A stretch of 62,632 nt of DNA from a bacterium (GCA_026225095.1 JAMFSC010000043.1:1-62632); one strand, 5' to 3'; shown: positions 1 through 9,368, counted from the stretch's first letter. Notes: generated from the sequence alone by a model not told the origin. A program made the numbers and translations.

Positions 1-2589
1 GAGGCGGTAGCTGCCCGCGCGAACGGCACGGATACCTTGCTCGTCCACCTGAGAGAGGGTGCGCGGATCCAACTGGAAGACGATGTGCCTCTTCTCACCG
101 GGAGTGAGGTGGAGGCGGGTGAAGCCAACGAGAGCAAGGTTGGGGGACACGCTGGTGTGCGGCGGAAGTAGATAGGCCTCGGCGACCTCGTCGCCTGCAC
201 GGGCTCCTGTGTTCTGAACGTCGGCCTCTGCCGTGAGGGTTTCTCCTGCCTGCAGGCTGGTCGTCGAGAGGTGCAGGGCCGAGTAGGCGAAGGTCGTGTA
301 GCTGAGACCGTAGCCGAAGTCGTAGAGCGGCTTACCGGTGAAGTACCGATAGGTGCGGCCACGCATCGAGTAGTCGGCAAAATCCGGAAGCTGGTCGAGC
401 GATGCGTAGAAGGTGATGGGGAGGCGGCCACCCGGATTGTTCTTGCCACTGAGGGTCTCTGCGATGGCCTGAGAACCGGCCTCGCCGGGATACCACGCTT
501 CGAGGATGGCGCTGGCATGTTCCTGTGCCCAGGTGGTGGAGAGCGCGCTGCCGTTCATCAGCACGACAACGAGCGGCTTGCCCGTAGCAGCGATGGCTTC
601 GAGCAGATGTTGCTGGGCAGCAGGGAGTTTGATGTCGGTGCGATCTCCGCCGGAGAAGCCGTCGACATGGATCGGCATCTCCTCGCCCTCGAGCTCCGGG
701 GAGAGACCGACGAAGGCCAGGACCACATCTGCTTTCTGGGCTGTCGCGATCGCCTCTCTGTCGAGCAGGAGAGGCTTTGGAACCCACTCGAGCGTGATCC
801 CTGCCCCAAAGAGCGTCGCATCATGCCTGTATTCGACCCGGAGGTCGTGCGGCTTGCTGTCGTCGATGACGAGGCTAAAGCGCGGGGTGTCGCTCGATCG
901 ATAGGGCGCTGCGGGCGGGGATGCGAACGTTGCGATCACCTTGCCGTCAAGATAGATCGCGTATTTTTCCTGATCGTTGCATGGATAGCAATGTGCGAGG
1001 CGCACTCCGAATTCGTATGTTCCAGGTTCGGGAACCGAGATCGCTCCGCTCCAGCGTACGGAGAATCGGTCGGAAGGGACCCCCTCGGCTGGACTTGCGG
1101 AGTTCCAGTCGAAGTCGATCTGCTTGTCGATTCTCGTCGAGATGGGATTGCTTCCAAAGCCATCTCCGGCAAAGTATTCACCCTTGAGCCCTTCTACCGT
1201 CGGATGATCTCCAGGATGCAGCATGGTCCTGGGTACGGGTAGCGGGACGCCATCGGCGTATGGGGAGCCCTGTGCGTAGAGTACCCGGGCGCTCTTGAAT
1301 TCGGCGGCGATCCCATCGATGGGGAGGATGGGATTCCTGGGTACGGCGTTGTAGTTGCCTTCGATTGCCGAAAGAGAGGCGGCGTTTGGACCGATCACCG
1401 CGATGGATCGAATCCCCTGGTTGAGCGGGAGGACGTTGCCTTGATTCTTCAATAGAACCATGGACTCTTCGGCTGTCTTGAGCGCCATGGCATGATGTTC
1501 AGGGGACGCAACCTCGGAGAAGGGAATCCTTGCATATGGCGCCATGCTGTCTGGATCGAAGAGACCAAGTTTGATGCGAGCGGTGAAGAGCCGCATCAAC
1601 GAAACATCCATCTCTGATTCCTTGATGAGGCCTCTTTGTACGGCGCTTATAAGAGCCTTGTAGGTTCCCCCACAGTTGGTATCGGTGCCGGCCCGGATGC
1701 CCGCAACCGCCGCGGACTCCTTGTCCGGCGAATACTTGTGGGCATTGGCTTCGAAGAAGTCGTCGATGGCGCCGCAGTCAGATGTGACGTATCCCTGGAA
1801 TTCCCAGTCGTGGCGCAGGATCGTCTCGAGGAGCTGCGTGTTGCCGCAGGCCGGGGCGCCGTCGATGGCGTTATAGGCACACATGATCGAGTCTGCTTTG
1901 GCTTCGACGATGGTAGCGCGGAAGGCGGGAAGGTAGGTGTCCCAAAGATCATGCGGGGTGGGGAGAACGTTGAAACGGTGACGGTCCGACTCCGGACCGC
2001 TATGCACGGCGAAGTGCTTTGGTGTGGCGATCACCTTGAAGTATCTGGGATCGTTGCCTTGCAGACCCTTTACGAATGCGACACCGAGTCGACTGGTGAG
2101 ATATGGGTCTTCGCCGTAGGTCTCCTGGCCCCGCCCCCAGCGCGGGTCTCGGAAGATGTTGATGTTGGGCGACCAGATCGTCAAACCGTAATAGATGGAA
2201 TGGACATCGTGGCGGATGGCCTCGTTGTACTTTGCGCGGGCCTCGGTGGAGATGGTCCCCGCTATGTTGCCATAGAGCTCCGTATCCCAGGTCGCGGCCA
2301 TGCCGATGGCCTGTGGGAAGAGCGTTGCGTAGCCGGACCGGGCGACGCCATGCAGTCCTTCATTCCACCAGTCGTACGCAGGGACGTGCAATCGCGGAAT
2401 GGCAACCGATGTGTTGATCAACTGCGAAGTTTTTTCTTCGAGTGTCATTCTTGATACGAGGGAATTGACCCGCTCTTCGGTACTCAGACTGGGCTTCTCC
2501 CAGGGAAACTCGGCAGATGCTTGAGCGTGTGCCATTACTGATGTTGTTCCGAGGAGGAGCATCCCAGCGACTATTTTCTTGAGTGGCAT
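1..2589 (-). CDS. GH3 family beta-glycosidase with PA14 insert, secreted (C-terminus cut by window edge)
   Basis: Hydrolyses terminal beta-linked sugars (beta-glucosidase or beta-xylosidase type), probably in the periplasm. The frame is open from an ATG at 2589 to the window edge, giving 863 codons and no stop. The N-terminus is a signal peptide (MPLKKIVAGMLLLG, then an AHAQA-like cleavage region). The GH3 catalytic barrel has DPRWGRGQETYGEDP and GYVTSDCGAI, whose Asp (residue 271) is the expected nucleophile. A PA14 domain starts near residue 470 (GLKGEYFAGDGF) and interrupts the second GH3 domain. A fibronectin-III-like module (QNTGARAGDEVAEAYL) begins near residue 810 and is cut off. PA14-bearing GH3 enzymes are common in polysaccharide-degrading soil bacteria. 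The exact substrate cannot be read from the sequence. The only upstream neighbour on this strand is the GT2 fusion, 197 bp away. Confidence 0.93.
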   Translation of the reverse strand, partial: MPLKKIVAGMLLLGTTSVMAHAQASAEFPWEKPSLSTEERVNSLVSRMTLEEKTSQLINTSVAIPRLHVPAYDWWNEGLHGVARSGYATLFPQAIGMAATWDTELYGNIAGTISTEARAKYNEAIRHDVHSIYYGLTIWSPNINIFRDPRWGRGQETYGEDPYLTSRLGVAFVKGLQGNDPRYFKVIATPKHFAVHSGPESDRHRFNVLPTPHDLWDTYLPAFRATIVEAKADSIMCAYNAIDGAPACGNTQLLETILRHDWEFQGYVTSDCGAIDDFFEANAHKYSPDKESAAVAGIRAGTDTNCGGTYKALISAVQRGLIKESEMDVSLMRLFTARIKLGLFDPDSMAPYARIPFSEVASPEHHAMALKTAEESMVLLKNQGNVLPLNQGIRSIAVIGPNAASLSAIEGNYNAVPRNPILPIDGIAAEFKSARVLYAQGSPYADGVPLPVPRTMLHPGDHPTVEGLKGEYFAGDGFGSNPISTRIDKQIDFDWNSASPAEGVPSDRFSVRWSGAISVPEPGTYEFGVRLAHCYPCNDQEKYAIYLDGKVIATFASPPAAPYRSSDTPRFSLVIDDSKPHDLRVEYRHDATLFGAGITLEWVPKPLLLDREAIATAQKADVVLAFVGLSPELEGEEMPIHVDGFSGGDRTDIKLPAAQQHLLEAIAATGKPLVVVLMNGSALSTTWAQEHASAILEAWYPGEAGSQAIAETLSGKNNPGGRLPITFYASLDQLPDFADYSMRGRTYRYFTGKPLYDFGYGLSYTTFAYSALHLSTTSLQAGETLTAEADVQNTGARAGDEVAEAYLLPPHTSVSPNLALVGFTRLHLTPGEKRHIVFQLDPRTLSQVDEQGIRAVRAGSYRL

Positions 2590-2666
2590 GAATTGAACTC
2601 CTCAGTGAGTCGCGAGGCAAAGATGGATCGAGAGGCAAATTCAATTGCACAATTTGATCGTGCGAG

Positions 2667-2693
2667 GCAGCATCGATCTTGTGATCGAGCTGC
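2667..2693. promoter_or_regulatory. Inverted repeat upstream of the GH3 gene, possible operator
   Basis: GCAGCATCGATC and GATCGAGCTGC form an imperfect inverted repeat with a 4-nt centre, about 80-105 nt before the GH3 start codon. A one-base deletion is the only break in symmetry. Its position fits a regulator site, but no regulator gene is adjacent. Confidence 0.3.
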
Positions 2694-2786
2694 GGCGCGG
2701 GAGGATATATTATTCGACCCGAACTTTATCGATCGAATGAGACGATGTCAAGCTGAACCGGGCACCAGGATCGTAGAAGATATAAG

Positions 2787-5700
2787 TCAGTCGCCTTGAG
2801 TGAGTTCCTCGGTCGCCTTGGACATCTGCGCGGTGCGGGCGAGTTTGTCCCAGTTGAATGGCTTGCCGTCGATCGCGCGCTTTATGGTCTTGAAGAGAAC
2901 AACTGAAAAGACCTGACGATAGGTGAAACGCTGGATCCAGATATGGAAGAGGAGCCAGGCGTCTCCTTTGCTGGCGGGATGCTTGCGCTCTAATGTAAAA
3001 GCGAGGGCCGAGGCAATGAAGTCAATCATCAGGAAGGCGAGGAAGAAAGTCAGAAGCTTATAGAAGCTCGCGGTCGAGGCGGTCTCAGGATGGAAGTGCC
3101 GGTCGATCAGGTAATGGAAGACGCCGGCGACGAACATCAGATCGATCAAAGGAGACACGAGTGGCAGAAGGATCTGAAAAATGAGGATATTGGGCAAGGC
3201 GAAGAGGCCCATGGCGCGGCGGTTGCGAATTGCTCCACGGTGCTTCCAGATTGCCTGGAGAATCCCGAACGACCAGCGAAAGCGCTGGCGCATCAGACCG
3301 TTGGCGTTGACCGGAGCTTCGGTGAATGCCAGTGCCTGGTCTTCATAGATGACCCAAAGGCCTTGTTCGAGCAGATTCATCGTAAGGTCTGCGTCCTCGG
3401 CGACTGTATCGACGGCGTAGCCCCCGCCGGCGCGGACGGCCTGCGTCCGCCATGCCCCGATGGCTCCCGGGACGACCATGACAACGTCGAAGAGGTCGAG
3501 CGCGCGGCGCTCGAAGTTCTGGCTGGTGATGTACTCGAGCGCCTGCCAGCGGGTCCAGAGGTTTACGCGGTTCCCGACCTTGGCGTTGCCGGCCACGGCT
3601 CCGATGCGCGGGTTAGCGAAGTGCGGCACAAGGCGAGTGATGGCGTCATGGGCGATGACACCATCGGCGTCGATACCGATGTAGATCTCCTCGTCGGTGG
3701 TCTGGAGCGCGAAGTTGAGAGCCTCTGCCTTGCCGCCGTTCGGTTTCGTCAGGACGGTCAGGCGGCCTGAGGCGATGTCTGCGGGATAGGCGTCGCGGGC
3801 CGCATTGTAGGTTTCGTCCGTGGAACCATCGTCGATGACGATGATGCGAATGTTCTTGTAGTTCGACATCATGACCGAACGGATGGTGCGGACGATCACG
3901 GTCTCTTCGTTGTATGCGGGGATCAACACTGCGACGCGCGGGTTGTAGTCGGGAGTGGCGAAATCTTTGCGCCTGCGCAGGCGATCGATGATGGCGCATA
4001 CGCCGATGATGATCAGCCTAGCGCTCATCAGGACGTCGCCGACGAAGAAGACATGAACGACGAAGAAGTTGAAGAAGGCGTAGAAGAAGAAGGCGATCGA
4101 GTCAACGCGAGCCTGCAACCGTTGATGCTCGTTGAGGGGGGGCATGACCTCTTCGCGAGTCTTGCCGACGAGCTCCGAGACGGGAACGATCTGGTATCCC
4201 TGGGAGCGGAGGGTATTGATGAGGACGGGCAGCGCGGCGATCGTCGCCGACCGATCTCCGCCCCCATCGTGCATCAGAATGACGGAGCCTCGCGTCCAGG
4301 GGTGGGCGTCCATCTCGGCCATCTGCTGGAAGACGGAGTCGGCGATCTCCTTGGGAGATTTGCGCGGGTGTTCGTCCCAATCGTTGGTGTCGATTTTGTT
4401 GCCGATGATGACGTAGCCGAGGCCCTGAATGCGCTCGACGGGCGCGGCCTGGTCGTTGGTGTCGGGTTCCTGATCGATGGAGTAAGGGGGGCGGAAGTAG
4501 AGTGGCTGCACGCCGAGTTTGGAGGCGAAGAGGCGCTCTGTCAGATTGAGTTGGAGATCGACCTGCCCGTTGGAGATTTCACTGATATCCGGGTGGGTAA
4601 AGGTGTGATTGCCGATCTCGTGACCTTCGCGATAGACCCGCTGCATGATCCCGACGTTATTTCCCGCCACCTCTCCGATCATGAAGAAGGTGGCCTTGAC
4701 GTTATAACGCTTGAGGACGTCGAGAATCTTCGGCGTCCAGTCCGGGTCCGGCCCGTCGTCGAATGTGATCGCTACCTTCCTGGGTTGATAGCCGTATTGC
4801 TCAACCGTGTAGGAGAGCGGATAGGATGACATCGTCTCGGAGGTAATGGTCTTGTACTGCGGCTTGACCTCATCATCATCATCGAGGGTGATCGAGCGTT
4901 TGCCGAATTGAGGGGTGCGGGTGACACGGAGGATATCTCCATCGCCTTCGGTGTCTACTTCGTAGCCGGGTTCGACATCGGCGAGCGCCTTGGCGGGGTC
5001 GCTTCGGAGCGGAGAGTCCCAGATCTTCCACAGAGAGTTGTCCTCCGAGCCGAGATGCCAGAGGGCATAGGTCTGAATGCCGAGCGCACGTGCGGCCCGC
5101 ATCTCGTTGAGCACGGTGACTGCGTCCAGGAACCATACCTGGTGGCGGACGTGGCCGTCCATATCGTCGTAGGCAAAATGGGCGTTGAGCGAGTCGGGGT
5201 CGAGGGTGACGTTCGCCTCGGAGTCGTAAGCCTCCTGCCACGCGTTCTGGGTCGAAATATAGTGGGCGGAGAGGACCTTCTCCGGTGGCGCGGGAGACGG
5301 CTTGTGGCCCGGCTTGACCGGTGGTGCTGGGGGAGGAAGCTGGACGGTCCAATCGTAGCCATAGCTTCCCAGATCGCAGATGATCTTTTCCTTGGGTACG
5401 ATCTTCAGGACGGTGGTCAGGTTATCGATGAACCAGTCCTGCGCGGCGATGGGTCCGGAGGGGCTTGAAGTCTGGTGCTGATCGTAGTTCAACAGGAGCA
5501 GACCGTCGGAGTGATCGGCAAGGAACTTGAGGTCATAGTCCTCATCGCCGATGGGGGTCTTGAGGTAGAGACGAAGATTTCGCTTGTGGAAGTCCGCGTA
5601 AAGGTCCGCGACTAGTGACTGGTAGCCGGCCTGATCGGCGGGGGGGATGTCCTCGAAGTCGACAGACAAGCCACGATAGTTGGGATTCGCGGCGAGGAAG

Positions 5701-6344
5701 ATATCGACCTGGCGGATGAAGTTGGCGCGGGCCGCGGGGGTTCGGAGGAACTCCCCGATGATGGGACTGTAGGCTCCGGTGACTGGATTCGTATTGTTGA
5801 CGAGTGGGAAGACGTCCGTGTCGACGCGGGCTTGCGCAATGACGTGGGCGACCTTGTTTTCGGCATCGACGGCGTGGGTTCCGGCGCTGTCCACGACCGC
5901 ATACGGGGTGTTATCGCCGGTCGTGAAGGCCGTGAGGGATCCATCGGGTGTGACGACGTGGAGCCATTCCGGGAAGAGGAGATCGATCTGCTTGATGTGC
6001 TGCTTGAGCGAGGAGTAGCTGGCTGCGTCCCACTCGACGTAATAGGCTGCACGTAGGCCCTCGCCGCTGTTGAGCGGGATGTCGGAGGGGCTTAGGCTCG
6101 ATCTGCGGTGGGCCGATCGATTGAGCTTCTGGCCGGGCTTGAGAACGGGCACAGGTTCGGTATGCAGCGCGCGATAGGTGCGCTTGGGCGTCTGTAGAAG
6201 GAGCTCGGGGAGTGGCTTCATCCGGGCGAGGCCGATGATGAAGAGCAGACCGAGAACCAGGCCACACAGAGCGAGGACATCAAAGATGCGGCGCACACGC
6301 TTCCAACGTTTGCGTTGCGGATCGTAAAAGACTGGTTTGCTCAT
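2787..6344 (-). CDS. Trimodular GH18-like / polysaccharide deacetylase / GT2 synthase fusion
   Basis: Probably polymerises and processes a beta-linked N-acetylhexosamine exopolysaccharide at the inner membrane. The 1185 residues read as: a cytoplasmic Lys/Arg-rich start, a membrane helix near residues 20-42, a GH18-like domain (about 100-450) with LSVDFEDIPP (Glu231 in the acid/base position), a NodB/CE4 deacetylase (about 520-730) with TFDDGP (D529/D530), HEIGNHTFTH (H580, H584), RPPYS and LMHDGG, then a GT2 synthase with IPAYNEE, IDDGSTDE, GIDADG, EDADLT and QRFRWSFG, followed by C-terminal membrane helices. In the PNAG system of Escherichia coli, PgaB carries the deacetylase and glycoside hydrolase and PgaC the GT2; here all three activities share one chain. 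The Pga analogy is inference. The gene is divergent from the GT-C gene and has no pgaA-like porin beside it. Confidence 0.93.
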   Translation of the reverse strand: MSKPVFYDPQRKRWKRVRRIFDVLALCGLVLGLLFIIGLARMKPLPELLLQTPKRTYRALHTEPVPVLKPGQKLNRSAHRRSSLSPSDIPLNSGEGLRAAYYVEWDAASYSSLKQHIKQIDLLFPEWLHVVTPDGSLTAFTTGDNTPYAVVDSAGTHAVDAENKVAHVIAQARVDTDVFPLVNNTNPVTGAYSPIIGEFLRTPAARANFIRQVDIFLAANPNYRGLSVDFEDIPPADQAGYQSLVADLYADFHKRNLRLYLKTPIGDEDYDLKFLADHSDGLLLLNYDQHQTSSPSGPIAAQDWFIDNLTTVLKIVPKEKIICDLGSYGYDWTVQLPPPAPPVKPGHKPSPAPPEKVLSAHYISTQNAWQEAYDSEANVTLDPDSLNAHFAYDDMDGHVRHQVWFLDAVTVLNEMRAARALGIQTYALWHLGSEDNSLWKIWDSPLRSDPAKALADVEPGYEVDTEGDGDILRVTRTPQFGKRSITLDDDDEVKPQYKTITSETMSSYPLSYTVEQYGYQPRKVAITFDDGPDPDWTPKILDVLKRYNVKATFFMIGEVAGNNVGIMQRVYREGHEIGNHTFTHPDISEISNGQVDLQLNLTERLFASKLGVQPLYFRPPYSIDQEPDTNDQAAPVERIQGLGYVIIGNKIDTNDWDEHPRKSPKEIADSVFQQMAEMDAHPWTRGSVILMHDGGGDRSATIAALPVLINTLRSQGYQIVPVSELVGKTREEVMPPLNEHQRLQARVDSIAFFFYAFFNFFVVHVFFVGDVLMSARLIIIGVCAIIDRLRRRKDFATPDYNPRVAVLIPAYNEETVIVRTIRSVMMSNYKNIRIIVIDDGSTDETYNAARDAYPADIASGRLTVLTKPNGGKAEALNFALQTTDEEIYIGIDADGVIAHDAITRLVPHFANPRIGAVAGNAKVGNRVNLWTRWQALEYITSQNFERRALDLFDVVMVVPGAIGAWRTQAVRAGGGYAVDTVAEDADLTMNLLEQGLWVIYEDQALAFTEAPVNANGLMRQRFRWSFGILQAIWKHRGAIRNRRAMGLFALPNILIFQILLPLVSPLIDLMFVAGVFHYLIDRHFHPETASTASFYKLLTFFLAFLMIDFIASALAFTLERKHPASKGDAWLLFHIWIQRFTYRQVFSVVLFKTIKRAIDGKPFNWDKLARTAQMSKATEELTQGD

Positions 6345-6440
6345 GATTGGACTACGTTTCGCTAGCTCATCGTAGCAGGTGCGGAGGGGACGTAAGTGAC
6401 GGTTCGGTCACGCGTTTAGGGTTATCATAAGCAGCGAAAG

Positions 6441-7829
6441 ATGGGTGGAGACAGGGTGGAAAACTGGAGGAGACTTCCGCGCGGAGAAAATTGGCGCGGA
6501 GCATTGTGGGTAGTGATCGCGATGCTGCTTGGTCTCTGGCTCAGGTTCTGGTTTATCGGACACGGACCGCGGGTGACCGGCGATAGTCTGATCTATGGCG
6601 ACATCGCCAAGAATTGGCTGCAGCATGGCATCTATGGTTTCTCGAGGACGGGGGGTGGCGTACGGCCTACGCTGATCCGGCTGCCGGGCTATCCTCTGTT
6701 CCTCGCAGGCTGCTTCGCTGTCTTCGGAGTGGAGCATTACCGGGCGGTGATGTTCGTGCAGGCGGCGGTCGATATCGTGGGGGCGGCGGGGGTGGGGTGG
6801 GTCTTGGGGCAGAGGGGGTGGTGGTGGGGGCTGTGGCTGGGGGTGCTGTGCCCCTTCACCGCCAGCTATGTGGGGGCTCCGCTGACGGAGGTGTTGAGTG
6901 TGGGGTGTGTGGGGGTGGTGTTCTGGGGGGTGGTGGGTTGGGATCGGGGGGGGCGGGGGTGGAGCTGGTGGGTGGGAGTGATCGGTGTGGGCATGGCCTA
7001 TGCGGTGCTGCTGCGGCCGGAGCAGGGGCTGCTGGCGGTGGCTGTGGTTCCGGTGATGGGGTGGATGGTCTGGCGGAGGGGGGGACGGTTTGGGGCGGTG
7101 GTGGTGGCGGCGGTGCTGGTGGTGGTGCCGCTGGTGCCGTGGACGGTACGGAACTGGCGGACCTTCCACGTGTTCCAGCCGCTGGCTCCGCGGAGTGCTA
7201 CCGATCCGGGGGAGTATGTTCCGGTGGGGTTTCAGCGGTGGTATCGGACTTGGGGCGTGGACTTCATCTCCACCGACCAGGTGTATTGGCACTATGACAG
7301 TGACCCGATCCTGGTGACGGATCTGCCGGGGAGGGCGTTCGACTCGGAGGCGCAGTACAGGACGACCGCGGCGCTGCTCGAGGAGTACAACCAGACGACC
7401 ACGGCGACGCCGGAGTTCGACCGGCGGTTCGCGGCGCTGGCGGAGGAGCGGATTCGGGCTGGCTGGTGGCGATACCATGCGTGGCTTCCGCTGGCTCGGC
7501 TGGGGAATATGCTGCTGCGGCCGCGGACGGAGTTGCTGCAGTATCCGCTGGACTGGTGGCGGCAGCGTGGGAGCGGATTCTGGGTTCCGGTAGGGTTCGG
7601 GGTTGTGAATCTGGGGTATCTGGTGCTTGCGGGTTGCGGACTATGGCGCTGGCGGGACGAGAGCGGTGTGAAGGCTGCGATGGTGCTGTTCTGCCTGCTG
7701 CGCTGTGCGATGCTGGCGAACCTGGATAACTCCGAACCGCGATATACGCTGGAGCTTTTTCCGATATTTATCGTTCTCGGTGCTGCCGCTCTCTCGGGTG
7801 TTCGGGGTACCCCCCCTCCCCCCCCTTAG
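6441..7829 (+). CDS. GT-C (PMT/ArnT-like) membrane glycosyltransferase
   Basis: Predicted integral-membrane glycosyltransferase that would use a polyprenyl-phosphate sugar donor. The 462-residue product has a first membrane helix at about 22-40, then a loop with GDSLIYGDIAKNWLQHG and LPGYPLFLAG typical of PMT_2/ArnT-like proteins, then many hydrophobic helices and a C-terminal periplasmic part. The middle of the gene is extremely G-rich on the coding strand. The last residues (GTPPPPP) and the stop lie inside a dispersed poly-C repeat also found near 45.5 kb, so the natural C-terminus may have been replaced. It is divergent from the GT2 fusion with a 96-bp shared promoter region, which suggests a common role in surface glycans. 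The acceptor is unknown. Confidence 0.82.
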   Translation: MGGDRVENWRRLPRGENWRGALWVVIAMLLGLWLRFWFIGHGPRVTGDSLIYGDIAKNWLQHGIYGFSRTGGGVRPTLIRLPGYPLFLAGCFAVFGVEHYRAVMFVQAAVDIVGAAGVGWVLGQRGWWWGLWLGVLCPFTASYVGAPLTEVLSVGCVGVVFWGVVGWDRGGRGWSWWVGVIGVGMAYAVLLRPEQGLLAVAVVPVMGWMVWRRGGRFGAVVVAAVLVVVPLVPWTVRNWRTFHVFQPLAPRSATDPGEYVPVGFQRWYRTWGVDFISTDQVYWHYDSDPILVTDLPGRAFDSEAQYRTTAALLEEYNQTTTATPEFDRRFAALAEERIRAGWWRYHAWLPLARLGNMLLRPRTELLQYPLDWWRQRGSGFWVPVGFGVVNLGYLVLAGCGLWRWRDESGVKAAMVLFCLLRCAMLANLDNSEPRYTLELFPIFIVLGAAALSGVRGTPPPPP

Positions 7830-7945
7830 GTTCTAAAGTATTCAAACGAAAGGACCTAAGTCCAAATGCTCGCGGGCAGTCTCGGCTAAAGTATTGATTC
7901 TAAAAGGTTATGCCTTTCAAAGTATTCATTCTAAAGGGGATAGGC
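7810..7945 (+). repeat. Poly-C / AAAGTATTC dispersed repeat, copy 1
   Basis: A run CCCCCCTCCCCCCCC is followed by TTCTAAAGTATTCAAA and GGACCTAAGTCCAA. The same order of blocks occurs on the opposite strand at 45451-45505. Two further degenerate AAAGTATT-ATTCTAAA units follow at about 7888-7935. The unit overlaps the end of the GT-C gene and fills part of the 277-bp gap to the LolA-like gene. No gene is visible in the rest of that gap. Confidence 0.7.
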
Positions 7946-8106
7946 TCATCATAGCAGGGGGCAGAAATGAGGCGCCAGGAACAACGCCATGGGGCGGGGT
8001 GGCGCTGCGAGAGAGACCGGAGAGCAAGGCCAGAACAAATGCGGGGGTCTCTCCACTTCGCTGCGCTTCGGTCGAGATGACGAGCGGTGTGGCGGTCCCT
8101 ATTTGT

Positions 8107-8790
8107 CTAGCGGCGGTCGATGGTGGGATTCTTGCCGGGCTTGATGGCATACGGGGCGGTATCGACCTTCTGGTTGTAGCGGATGTGGGTGTAGGAGACG
8201 AGGCGGTAGTCGCCGCCGGGGAGGAAGAACTGTTGCCTGAGGGAGAGGGACCGGGTGGGGTCGATCCAGACGGTGATGTGGAGGAAGTTGTTGCGCACGC
8301 CGGGGTCTTTGGAGACGAGATCGAGTTTTTCGACGGGGATGTTGGAGGCTCCGTCGTTGATCTGTTCCGTTCCCTGGTCGGTGATGTCCCATGACCGGGT
8401 GAGGTCGGATCCTCTGCCCCCGAAGCCGAGGGTGAGGTAGCTTTCGTACTGGCCCTGGTTGGCTCCGGCTCGGATCTCCGTGATATGGTTTGCCCCGGGA
8501 TCGAAGATGCGGGCCATGCCGTTTTTGTACTCGATGAAGCGGGTGTTGGGCGGGTTGAGCTTGAGGCCCATCTCGGTGGTGGCGCCGTGGCGCTCGAAGT
8601 AGGTGGAGCCGGTCTCGGTGGTGGTCTCCTTGACGACGCGCTCGTAGAGTTCCTGCTTGAGGTCGGCCTGGGCGGATCTGAATTTCGTACTGGCCTCGTC
8701 CATCTGGTGCAGGACGGTTTGGAGCCGGTCTTGTGCGGGGGCGGCGATGGCGGCCAGGCAGAGGGTGAGGGTGGCGAGGGTTTTGGTCAT
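8107..8790 (-). CDS. LolA-like outer membrane lipoprotein carrier homologue
   Basis: Predicted periplasmic protein of the LolA/LolB-like fold, which carries or senses lipoproteins between the membranes. I chose the ATG at 8790, which gives 227 residues beginning with a clean signal peptide (MTKTLATLTLCLAAIAAPAQ); a longer frame adds ten unconvincing residues. The mature part has the family pattern of amphipathic strands (FRSAQADLKQELYE, then SLSLRQQFFLPGGDYRL and YTHIRYNQKV). The C-terminal KPGKNPTIDRR is poorly conserved in type. Family members in acidobacteria are often annotated only as outer membrane lipoprotein carrier proteins. The gene follows the short membrane protein gene on the same strand with a repeat in between, so it may have its own promoter. 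Confidence 0.75.
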   Translation of the reverse strand: MTKTLATLTLCLAAIAAPAQDRLQTVLHQMDEASTKFRSAQADLKQELYERVVKETTTETGSTYFERHGATTEMGLKLNPPNTRFIEYKNGMARIFDPGANHITEIRAGANQGQYESYLTLGFGGRGSDLTRSWDITDQGTEQINDGASNIPVEKLDLVSKDPGVRNNFLHITVWIDPTRSLSLRQQFFLPGGDYRLVSYTHIRYNQKVDTAPYAIKPGKNPTIDRR

Positions 8791-8867
8791 GCTTTGGGCT
8801 CCCGGGTATTGGACGTTCATGGTCGGTCGGGCGTGGCCTCGGCTGTGGTTTCATGGTGCGCAACGGC

Positions 8868-8912
8868 AAGGACAAACGCAGATTCCCTTCGGGAATGACA
8901 GAAAGAAGGGCA
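8868..8912. repeat. Intergenic palindromic repeat, family R1
   Basis: CAAACGCAGATTCCC-TTC-GGGAATGACAG with the core hairpin ATTCCC/GGGAAT. Related copies lie at 10776-10880 (two), 17940-17986 and 27958-28007. Each sits downstream of the stop of a minus-strand gene. Confidence 0.8.
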
Positions 8913-8949
8913 TGGGCGCAGACAGAAGCGGCGACGGCAGCACTCGTGG

Positions 8950-9363
8950 CTAGCGGAGGACCCAGGCGTGGTAGGCGACGGTTTTGCCGTGGGTGTCCTG
9001 GACGGGTTCGTAGCGTTCGAGGGTGACTTCGCCGGCGATGGGTTCGATGGTGTGGAGGATGGCGGCTCGGCGGCCGGAGTCGGTGTCCATGGACTGGGTG
9101 AGGGAGTCGGCCATCGAGGCGACCTGGTCGGCGCGCATCTCGTAGAGGAAGCGGCTGGAGCCGTTGGGGGCTGTGCCGGCCTCTTTGACGAGGACCTCGG
9201 AGGCGTGGAGGGCGATGGTGGCGACGGGCTTGTCCTTGTAGTCGATCAGGTGGGGGGATATGAAGAGGAACAGGAGGATGAGCGAGACCATGATGTCATA
9301 GGGGACGCTGCCACGGTCGTAGGTCCAGAAGATGTAGCTGCGGAGGGTGCGGCCGATGCCCAT
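8950..9363 (-). CDS. Small membrane-anchored hypothetical protein
   Basis: A 137-residue protein of unknown function. The N-terminus is short and basic (MGIGRTLRSYIF), followed by one membrane helix at about residues 24-42 (IMVSLILLFLFIS). The remaining 95 residues should be outside the cytoplasm and contain repeated hydrophobic strands (HASEVLVKEAG, GEVTLERYEPVQD, YHAWVLR). I took the ATG at 9363 because it lies 6 nt after the serS stop codon and begins the hydrophobic segment; a longer open frame runs into serS with shadow sequence. It is probably translated from the serS transcript. The domain does not match a family I can name. Confidence 0.7.
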   Translation of the reverse strand: MGIGRTLRSYIFWTYDRGSVPYDIMVSLILLFLFISPHLIDYKDKPVATIALHASEVLVKEAGTAPNGSSRFLYEMRADQVASMADSLTQSMDTDSGRRAAILHTIEPIAGEVTLERYEPVQDTHGKTVAYHAWVLR

Positions 9364-9368
9364 GCGGT

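Noticed and set aside
6408..7478. Minus-strand open frame of 356 codons
   Set aside because: Pro/His-rich antisense of the G-rich GT-C gene.
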